NCBI GenBank assembly: GCA_947454665.1
Contig: CANGMU010000004.1
Location: forward strand, 1 to 27,927
Length of the DNA stretch: 27,927 nucleotides
Origin: Pseudomonadota bacterium
GTDB lineage: Bacteria; Pseudomonadota; Gammaproteobacteria; Steroidobacterales; Steroidobacteraceae
Reading direction: 5' to 3'
Part shown: in pieces, positions 22,166-27,927 of the stretch
How positions within the stretch are numbered: the first letter of the stretch is position 1
Layout of the letters: every line of letters starts with the position of its first letter
Notes under the pieces: model-generated
What the model saw: the letters and a program-made list of their open reading frames with translations, nothing else
Told to the model about the DNA's origin: nothing
Database searches by the model: none
Made by a program: the position numbers and the translations under genes

Positions 22166-24835
22166 TCAGGCTTCCGGCGGCTTGCCCTTCGGCGCCGCCA
22201 CGCGCGCGCGCGTCGCGATGCCCGGCTGGCTCGACTGGTAGCCATCGGGCGAGATGCCCAGCACGCTCGAGGGAATCGGGAAGGCGCTGATCAACGACAT
22301 GAACAGCGACGCCGCATAGGGGATCGACTGGATCAGCATCACCGCGACCCACATCGTGAGGTCAGGGCTGCCGATCTCCTGCGGGATGCGCAGCACGCCC
22401 CAGGCCGCGAGCCACAGCGTCACCATCAGCAGCGTTTCTTCGCGCGCGCTCGCAAGCGCCTTGAACAGCGCATGTGGCTCGGCCTTCTTCGGCGTGCGGA
22501 AGAACGGCTCGTTGCTCGTGAACAGGCCCTTCATCACGGCAAGGCCGATCGTGTGCGAGACGGCAAGCCCCGCCACCGCAGCGGCGAAAGTCTGCCGCAG
22601 GTTCGCGCCGACGCGCGTCGTGTACAGGTGCACGAGCTTCGCGAGCTTGAACGTGAACAGCGCGAGCGGCAGGAAGGAGAACAGCATCAGCGGCGGGTCC
22701 ACCTTCGACGGCGCATAGATCATCGCCGCTGACCAGCACAGCGCCGCCAGGTTGAAGGACAGGTTGAAGCCGTCCGCGATCCACGGCAGCCAGCCGGCTG
22801 CGAAGTGGTAACGCTGGCCCGCGGTCAGTGCGCTGTCGCTGGTCCAGATCGCAGACAGATGCCTGCGCATGATCTGCATCGCGCCGTAGGCCCAGCGATA
22901 GCGCTGCTTCTTGAAGTCGATGAAGGTGTCCGGCATCAGGCCACGGCCATAGCTGTCCGGGATATAGGTTGCTTCGTAGCCGGACTCGAACACGCGCAGG
23001 CCGAGTTCCGCGTCCTCGGTGATGCACCATTCCGACCAGCCGCCCAGGCGCTCAAGCAGGTCGCGGCGGACCATGGTCATGGTGCCGTGCTGGATGATCG
23101 CGTTGCGCTCGTTGCGCGTGACCATGCCGATGTGGAAGAAGCCGCGGTACTCGGCATAGCACATGGCCTTGAAGGCGTTCTCGTCTTCGTCGCGGTAATC
23201 CTGCGGCCCCTGCACGATCGCCATGCGCGGGTTGGCGAACGGCGGCACCAGGTCACGCAGCCAGTCCGACGTCACCTGGTAGTCGGCGTCGATGCAGGCG
23301 ACCACTTCCGCGTCGGCCGCCGTGTGGCGCAGCGCGAAGTTCAGCGCGCCGGCCTTGAAGCCGGCCAGCGGCGCGACATGGAAGAAGCGGAAGCGGGGGC
23401 CCAACGTCGCGCAATGCGCCTCGACCGGGCGCCATACAGCCTCGTCCCTGGTGTTGTTGTCGATCACCAGGACCTCGAAGTCCGGGTAATCGAGCGCGAC
23501 CAGTGCATCGATCGTCGCGATCAGCATGTCCGGCGGCTCATTGTAGGCCGGCACGTGGATGGACACCTTCGGCGTGTAGCTCGACGCCGTTTCCGAGGGC
23601 GTCAGCATGCGCAGGCGCTTGTTGACCCAATGGGCTTCGGCCCATTCATGGGCTTCGGCCAGCAGCACCGCGATCACGCCCAGCATGCCCAGCACGAGGA
23701 AGGCGCCGACGAGCACCGTCGTCAGCGTCACGTACTGCTGGGAATAGTCATAGATGATGTAGACCGTCGCGGTGGCCGTTGCATAAACGACCAGTGCGAG
23801 GAAGAAGCGGCCGCGGGTCTTGAGCGTGTCGCTGTGCAGGTAGAAGGCGATCAGCAACAGCACCGCGATGCCGATCGATATGCCGGCCAGCAGGTGCCAG
23901 CCCGGCACGCGGACAATGGCGTCTGTGAACTCGAATTTCGGCTTGCGCGTGACGTCATAGACGCCCCAGTAAGCTTCGACGGCGCCGCCCAGCTGCGACT
24001 TCCACGGCTGGTCGAAGGCTTCCATCACGTAATAGATGTAACCCTCTTCCTCCGCCCGGTGGATGAAGCGGCGCAGGAACAGCGCCTCGTTCGGCACGTT
24101 GGCCACGGCGTTCTCGCGCGTGCGCCCTTCCGACGGCCAGCCCACTTCGCCGATGACGATCTTCTTGTCCGGGAAGCGCGCCTCGAGCTTCTTCATCTTG
24201 TCGATGATGTAGTCGACCGAATCCTCGACCGAGATGCCTTCCCAGAAAGGAAGCATGTGCACGGCGATGTAATCGACATGCTTGGCCAGTTCCGGATGCG
24301 CGAGCCAGACATGCCAGGGCTCCGCGGTGCTGACCGGACGCTTCACTTCCGCGCGCACGCGATCCAGGATCTTCGACAGCTCGTCGACCGAGATCTCGTT
24401 ACGCAGCAGGGCCTCGTTGCCGATGACGACGCGCACGATGTTCCGGTGCTTGCGCACCAGTTCGATCGCCGTGCGGATCTCGTCCTCATTGCGCGCCTCG
24501 TCACGCGAGATCCACGCGCCCTGCGCGACGTTCAGGTCGAACTCGGCTGCGATACGCGGGATGGACGCGAGCGAGCCTTGCGTCGAGTAAGTGCGCAGCG
24601 CATGTGTCTTGCCGGCGAGCAGCTTCAGGTCGCCGCGGATGTCTTCCTCGGACGGCAGCTGGCTCTGGATCGCGTCCTGGCCTTCCTGGTAGGGCGAGAG
24701 CGCGAAGCCCTGCACGACCTTCGGCCAGGGCACCTCGTCCACGGGACGGTTGAGGTAGGCCCAGCCGCCGACCGTGATGGCCGACACGATGGCGAGGACG
24801 GCAAAGCCGGCCAGAAAACGCAGGAGCTTGCTCAT
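22166..24835 (-). CDS. ndvB: Bifunctional GT2-GH17 beta-glucan synthase (NdvB-like)
   Basis: This 889-residue membrane protein starts with a signal-anchor helix (about 5-25). A GH17 domain follows (about 40-305), with general acid Glu141 in VVIGNEALL and nucleophile Glu230 in VIGEVGWPSEG. Three or so membrane helices lie at about 313-395. A cytoplasmic GT2 domain (about 423-660) carries VPAYNEP, VIDNN, the DAD motif (516-518), TEDAE (606-610) and QRYRW (644-648), the signature of processive beta-glycan synthases. More helices end the protein. Similar GH17-GT2 fusions in Pseudomonas and Bradyrhizobium (NdvB) make beta-1,3-type or cyclic periplasmic glucans, with the GH17 part remodelling chains by transglycosylation. 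All catalytic motifs are intact. The gene diverges from parA. Confidence 0.9.
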   Translation of the reverse strand: MSKLLRFLAGFAVLAIVSAITVGGWAYLNRPVDEVPWPKVVQGFALSPYQEGQDAIQSQLPSEEDIRGDLKLLAGKTHALRTYSTQGSLASIPRIAAEFDLNVAQGAWISRDEARNEDEIRTAIELVRKHRNIVRVVIGNEALLRNEISVDELSKILDRVRAEVKRPVSTAEPWHVWLAHPELAKHVDYIAVHMLPFWEGISVEDSVDYIIDKMKKLEARFPDKKIVIGEVGWPSEGRTRENAVANVPNEALFLRRFIHRAEEEGYIYYVMEAFDQPWKSQLGGAVEAYWGVYDVTRKPKFEFTDAIVRVPGWHLLAGISIGIAVLLLIAFYLHSDTLKTRGRFFLALVVYATATATVYIIYDYSQQYVTLTTVLVGAFLVLGMLGVIAVLLAEAHEWAEAHWVNKRLRMLTPSETASSYTPKVSIHVPAYNEPPDMLIATIDALVALDYPDFEVLVIDNNTRDEAVWRPVEAHCATLGPRFRFFHVAPLAGFKAGALNFALRHTAADAEVVACIDADYQVTSDWLRDLVPPFANPRMAIVQGPQDYRDEDENAFKAMCYAEYRGFFHIGMVTRNERNAIIQHGTMTMVRRDLLERLGGWSEWCITEDAELGLRVFESGYEATYIPDSYGRGLMPDTFIDFKKQRYRWAYGAMQIMRRHLSAIWTSDSALTAGQRYHFAAGWLPWIADGFNLSFNLAALCWSAAMIYAPSKVDPPLMLFSFLPLALFTFKLAKLVHLYTTRVGANLRQTFAAAVAGLAVSHTIGLAVMKGLFTSNEPFFRTPKKAEPHALFKALASAREETLLMVTLWLAAWGVLRIPQEIGSPDLTMWVAVMLIQSIPYAASLFMSLISAFPIPSSVLGISPDGYQSSQPGIATRARVAAPKGKPPEA

Positions 24836-24891
24836 TAAGGGGGATCGAGACCGACTGGAGTGGCAAAAATACCATGCGCCTCAGGGCTTGC

Positions 24892-24897
24892 TAGACT
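24892..24897 (+). promoter_or_regulatory. Possible extended -10 promoter of parAB
   Basis: TAGACT is preceded by TGC, giving an extended -10 (TGN plus hexamer), ten bases before the parA ATG. Extended -10 promoters can work without a good -35, and none is seen. No Shine-Dalgarno sequence follows. Confidence 0.38.
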
Positions 24898-24907
24898 TCC
24901 GGCCACC

Positions 24908-25684
24908 ATGAAACGTGTCATCGCGGTAGCCAACCAGAAGGGCGGAGTCGGCAAGACCACCACCGCCGTCAACCTTGCTGCGTCGCTCGCGGCGACGAAG
25001 CGCCGCGTGCTGCTGGTCGACCTCGACCCCCAGGGCAACGCCACGATGGGCTGCGGCATCGAGAAGTCGGCCGTCGAGAAAGGGGCCTGCGAGGTGTTGC
25101 TCGGCGAGTGCACCGCGGCCGAGGCGATCCGCCATGTGCCCGAATCCGGCCTCGCCGTGCTGCCGACCAACCAGGACCTCACCTCCGCCGAGGTGGGCCT
25201 GCTGTCCGCGACCGAAGGCCGCGAGACCCGCCTGCGCGAGGCGCTGGCCGCCGTGCGCGGGGATTACGACCTGATCCTGATCGACTGCCCGCCGTCCCTG
25301 AACATGCTGACGCTGAACGCGCTGGTCGCGGCCGACAGCGTGCTGATCCCGATGCAGTGCGAGTACTACGCGCTGGAAGGACTGTCGGCACTGGTGGCCA
25401 CGATCGGCCAGATCCGCGACGCCGTGAATCCGGGCCTGCACATCGAAGGCATCCTGCGCACGATGTATGACCCCCGGAACAACCTCTCCACCGAGGTCAG
25501 CGGGCAGCTCATGTCCCACTTCGGCGATACGGTCTTCCGCACGGTCATCCCGCGCAACGTCCGCCTGGCCGAGGCGCCGTCCTTCGGCAAGCCCGTCCTG
25601 CTCCATGACAAGGATTCGCGCGGCGCGCTGGCTTACCTCGCCCTCGCCGGCGAGATGATCCGCCGCGAAGAAGAGGGCGCATGA
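24908..25684 (+). CDS. parA: Chromosome partitioning ATPase ParA (Soj)
   Basis: The 258-residue protein is a chromosomal-type ParA without an N-terminal DNA-binding domain. The deviant Walker A motif KGGVGKTT occupies residues 11-18, followed by VDLDPQGNAT (Walker A') and YDLILIDCPPSLNMLTLNAL (Walker B). LIPMQCEYYALEGLSAL and VIPRNVRLAEAPSFGKPV are also typical of Soj. It binds DNA non-specifically as an ATP dimer and, with ParB, moves origin regions apart. ATG 24908 is chosen because MKRVIAVANQKGGVGK is the family start; GTG 24860 in frame would add 16 unlike residues. The stop overlaps parB (ATGA). Confidence 0.96.
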   Translation: MKRVIAVANQKGGVGKTTTAVNLAASLAATKRRVLLVDLDPQGNATMGCGIEKSAVEKGACEVLLGECTAAEAIRHVPESGLAVLPTNQDLTSAEVGLLSATEGRETRLREALAAVRGDYDLILIDCPPSLNMLTLNALVAADSVLIPMQCEYYALEGLSALVATIGQIRDAVNPGLHIEGILRTMYDPRNNLSTEVSGQLMSHFGDTVFRTVIPRNVRLAEAPSFGKPVLLHDKDSRGALAYLALAGEMIRREEEGA

Positions 25685-26643
25685 GCCAGAAGAAGCCCAC
25701 CCTCGGCCGCGGGCTCGCGGACCTGCTCGGCAAGGCGCAGCCCAAACCCGCCACCGCGCCGGTGCCGGTCAATGCCGGCACGCCCGTGGCCGCGACGCCT
25801 TCGGCGGCCGAGGCGCCGGCCCTCAAGAAGCCGCCGGGCGAAGAACTGGCCAGCCTGCCTGTCGAGCGCCTGCAGCGGGGCAAATACCAGCCCCGCGTCG
25901 ACATGCGCCAGGAGGCCCTGGAAGAGCTCGCGATCTCGATCCGCGCCCAGGGTGTGATCCAGCCCATCGTCGTGCGCCAGCTCGACCCGGCCACGCCGGG
26001 CGAGACGCCCCGTTACGAAATCATCGCCGGCGAGCGCCGCTGGCGTGCCGCGCAGATTGCCGGCCTGACCTCGATCCCCGCTGTCATCCGCCGCGTGCCC
26101 GACGAGGCCGCGATCGCGATGGCGCTGATCGAGAACATCCAGCGCGAAAATCTCAACCCGCTCGAAGAGGCACGCGCCCTCGAGCGCCTGATCGCTGAAT
26201 TTGGCGTGACCCATCAGCAGGCCGCCGACGCAGTCGGCCGCTCGCGTGCCGCGGTCTCTAACCTCCTGCGTCTGCTTGAATTGGCGCCGGAAGTCGCCGA
26301 TCTTCTTGAAAAACGCCAGATCGAAATGGGTCATGCGCGAGCCTTGCTGGCCCTCACCACCCGCCGCCAGCAGGTCGAGGTGGGCGCCCTGGTGGCCCGC
26401 AACGGGCTTTCCGTTCGTGAGACGGAAGCCCTGGTCCGCAAGATCCTGCAGCCGGCCGGTGGTGGCGGGCAGGATGCCCCGACGCCGCGCGTCGATCCGA
26501 ACATCACCCGCCTGCAGGACGACTTGTCCGAGAAGCTCGGCGCCAAGGTCCTGATCCAGCACGGCAACGGCGGCAAGGGGAAGCTCGTTGTGCACTACAA
26601 CAGCCTCGACGAGCTGGATGGCGTCCTGGCCCACATTCAATAG
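25681..26643 (+). CDS. parB: Chromosome partitioning protein ParB (Spo0J)
   Basis: The protein has 320 residues. The N-terminal LGRGLADLLG motif (8-17) is the ParA-interacting peptide, followed by a Pro/Ala linker. The CTPase domain includes YQPRVDMRQEALEELAISI, GVIQPIVVR, GERRWRA (117-123) and ENIQREN (151-157). A helix-turn-helix follows at about 176-196 (THQQAADAVGRSRAAVSNLL), and the C-terminal dimerisation region starts with DDLSEKLGAKV. ParB loads on parS sites and spreads as a CTP-dependent clamp. It overlaps parA by four bases. No consensus parS site was found by eye in the window. Confidence 0.96.
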   Translation: MSQKKPTLGRGLADLLGKAQPKPATAPVPVNAGTPVAATPSAAEAPALKKPPGEELASLPVERLQRGKYQPRVDMRQEALEELAISIRAQGVIQPIVVRQLDPATPGETPRYEIIAGERRWRAAQIAGLTSIPAVIRRVPDEAAIAMALIENIQRENLNPLEEARALERLIAEFGVTHQQAADAVGRSRAAVSNLLRLLELAPEVADLLEKRQIEMGHARALLALTTRRQQVEVGALVARNGLSVRETEALVRKILQPAGGGGQDAPTPRVDPNITRLQDDLSEKLGAKVLIQHGNGGKGKLVVHYNSLDELDGVLAHIQ

Positions 26644-26684
26644 CCTTACGTGGTTTCCGAAGGGTGTCAGGACAGTCAATCGGG

Positions 26685-26713
26685 TTGAACTGCCAACCAA
26701 CGGTCCGTATAAT
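26685..26713 (+). promoter_or_regulatory. Sigma-70 promoter of the ATP synthase operon
   Basis: TTGAAC (26685-26690) and a perfect TATAAT (26708-26713) are separated by exactly 17 bases. It lies 42 bases after parB and about 20 bases before atpI, so transcription should start near 26720. It is the best promoter match in the window and fits a strongly expressed housekeeping operon. Confidence 0.78.
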
Positions 26714-26733
26714 TCGCGCGCCTTTGCGGACCG

Positions 26734-27132
26734 GTGCTCCCTTTGATCCTGACGCGCGACCCTGACACCAGGCGCCTCGCAGCGCGGATACTGCTCGCCC
26801 AGTCTGCTTCAACGATTGGTCTCGCAGCCCTGTTCGGGCTGGTCTGGGGCCTCCGGCACGGCGCTTCGGCGCTGGTCGGCGGTGGAATCGGGCTGGTTGC
26901 CAACTTGTTCATGACGCTCATGGCGCTGCGCACGGTGCGCAGCGCGGGGGGCGCTCTGGGCCGGTTGCTGGTTGGCCAGTTCGCAAAGGTAGGGCTGACG
27001 GTGGCGTTGTTCGTCGTCGTCGCCCGGACGGGAAAGGTGGCCTGGCCGCCGTTTCTCGTTGCCTATGTCGCGACCTTGGTCGCGTTCGCGGTGGTGCCGC
27101 TCATGTCTGGTCAGGGAAGGGATATCAAGTAG
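26734..27132 (+). CDS. atpI: ATP synthase assembly protein AtpI
   Basis: This 132-residue protein has four hydrophobic helices: RILLAQSASTIGLAALFGLVWG, the glycine-rich SALVGGGIGLVANLFMTLMAL, LLVGQFAKVGLTVALFVVVA, and FLVAYVATLVAFAVVPLM. The GGGIGLVANLF segment, the FAKVGLT segment and the position before atpB identify the UncI/AtpI family. AtpI assists assembly of the c-ring or its ion supply but is not part of the finished enzyme. The GTG at 26734 is taken as start; the TTG at 26743 is an alternative, as only a weak GGA precedes either. Confidence 0.88.
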   Translation: MLPLILTRDPDTRRLAARILLAQSASTIGLAALFGLVWGLRHGASALVGGGIGLVANLFMTLMALRTVRSAGGALGRLLVGQFAKVGLTVALFVVVARTGKVAWPPFLVAYVATLVAFAVVPLMSGQGRDIK

Positions 27133-27134
27133 CG

Positions 27135-27927
27135 ATGGCTTCCGAACACGTCCAGTCTCCGACCGACTACATCGTCCACCACCTGACCCACAACACCGTG
27201 GGTACGGGTTTCTGGACCTGGCACGTCGACACGCTGGCCATGTCCGCCGTGCTCGCCGTCATCGTCGGCTTCGTCTTCTGGCGCGCCGCGCGTCAGGCGA
27301 CCGAGGGCGTCCCCTCGAAGTTCGTCAGCTTCATCGAGCTCATCGTTGATTTCGTCGACACCCAGGTCGGCGAGATCTACCACGGCGACCGCCGTTTCCT
27401 GACGGGCCTGGCGCTCACCCTGTTCACGTGGATCATCGCGATGAACACGATGGACCTGCTGCCGCTCGACCTGCCGTCGAACATCGCCGGCCTGATCGGC
27501 CACCACCATGCCTTCTGGCGCGTGCTGCCGTCGGCCGACCTCAACGGCACGATCGCCATGGCGATCGTCGTGCTGTTCCTCGTCGTCGGCTACGCCATCC
27601 GCGCCAAGGGCATCGGCGGCTATCTGCACGAGTGGATCGCGGCGCCCTTCGGCGGCCATCCGCTCCTGTGGATCCCGAACATCGCGCTGAACGCCGTCGA
27701 GCTGCTCGCGAAGCCGGTTTCGCTGGGCATGCGACTCTTCGGCAACATGTTCGCCGGCGAGCTGCTCTTCATGCTGATCGCGTTGCTGGGCATGGCGGCC
27801 ACCAATGCCGCCACCACCGCCGGCGCGATCCCGTTCTTTGTGGGCCAGGTCCTCATGGGGGCCATCTGGGCGATCTTCCACATCCTGATCGTCGTCCTTC
27901 AGGCTTACATCTTCATGGTCCTCCCCA
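27135..27927 (+). CDS. atpB: ATP synthase F0 subunit a (AtpB), cut by the window end
   Basis: The first 264 residues are present and the frame is still open at the end; only about ten to twenty residues should be missing. It starts MASEHVQSPTDYIVHHL, close to the E. coli MASENMTPQDYIGHHL start. It keeps MDLLPLDLP, the proton-channel helix KPVSLGMRLFGNMFAGELLF with the essential Arg200 (E. coli Arg210), and AIFHILIVVLQAYIFMVL near the end. The subunit forms the proton half-channels beside the c-ring in the inner membrane. It begins two bases after the atpI stop. The rest of the atp operon is expected beyond the window. Confidence 0.97.
   Translation, partial: MASEHVQSPTDYIVHHLTHNTVGTGFWTWHVDTLAMSAVLAVIVGFVFWRAARQATEGVPSKFVSFIELIVDFVDTQVGEIYHGDRRFLTGLALTLFTWIIAMNTMDLLPLDLPSNIAGLIGHHHAFWRVLPSADLNGTIAMAIVVLFLVVGYAIRAKGIGGYLHEWIAAPFGGHPLLWIPNIALNAVELLAKPVSLGMRLFGNMFAGELLFMLIALLGMAATNAATTAGAIPFFVGQVLMGAIWAIFHILIVVLQAYIFMVLP

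Noticed and set aside
22805..24838. A 677-codon open frame on the plus strand opposite the GT2-GH17 gene
   Set aside because: Its translation is rich in His, Arg, Asp and Val without any domain, as expected for the antisense of a high-GC gene. The minus-strand protein has all catalytic motifs.
21542..26733. A replication origin near rsmG-parAB-atp
   Set aside because: The gene order suggests proximity, but I saw no run of TTATCCACA-like DnaA boxes and no AT-rich stretch in the short gaps of this window.

Overview
The window is a gene-dense, GC-rich chromosomal segment of a gammaproteobacterium. The evidence is an Escherichia coli-like block (trmL, gpsA, secB, grxC, a yibN-type rhodanese gene, envC), an AtpB that starts with the gammaproteobacterial MASE/DYI-HHL pattern, a full-length DedA close to the E. 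coli protein, ntrBC, and parAB directly before atpI-atpB. The high GC content, frequent GTG starts and a GT2-GH17 beta-glucan synthase fit the Xanthomonadales/Nevskiales/Steroidobacterales side of the class better than the enterics. That placement is inference. I found 36 protein genes (two cut by the window edges), no rRNA or tRNA gene, no CRISPR array, no insertion sequence and no gene-free stretch above about 110 bases.

Region 1 (1-4953, all +): the end of ntrB overlaps ntrC. Next come an MscS-type channel, an RBBP9/YdeN-type hydrolase, a GYF-RDD membrane protein, cutA and a secreted NTF2-like protein, mostly with overlapping or very close ends. Region 2 (4978-7213): a class 1B-type dihydroorotate dehydrogenase gene on the minus strand, then a HigBA-type toxin-antitoxin pair of lower GC whose antitoxin stop codon overlaps the start of trmL. 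Region 3 (7235-12507): a minus-strand operon (yibN-like, grxC, secB, gpsA) diverges from envC-ctpA-dedA. It covers cell division and peptidoglycan remodelling, protein export, redox and phospholipid precursor supply.

Region 4 (12512-16893): a MAPEG protein, a small PF04020-type membrane protein, a POT peptide transporter, tatC, tatB, tatA and dtd, the last five on the minus strand as a probable operon. Region 5 (16982-21545): a dihaem cytochrome c4 with a strong terminator, an azoreductase, a C-terminally truncated S9-peptidase-like protein, an AcuI/YhdH-type reductase and an unknown protein. Region 6 (21542-27927): rsmG, a large GT2-GH17 fusion on the opposite strand, parA, parB, and the start of the ATP synthase operon with a near-consensus sigma-70 promoter. 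The rsmG-parA-parB-atp order is the one often found near bacterial replication origins, but I saw no DnaA-box cluster or parS site here.

Most of the window is ordinary housekeeping sequence and I did not find a convincing new multi-gene system. The points most worth a second look are the toxin-antitoxin/trmL fusion, the catalytically broken S9 protein, the unknown gene locked between the reductase and rsmG, the GT2-GH17 gene splitting rsmG from parA, and repeated -10-like hexamers only 6-10 bases before start codons, which suggest leaderless or near-leaderless transcripts.
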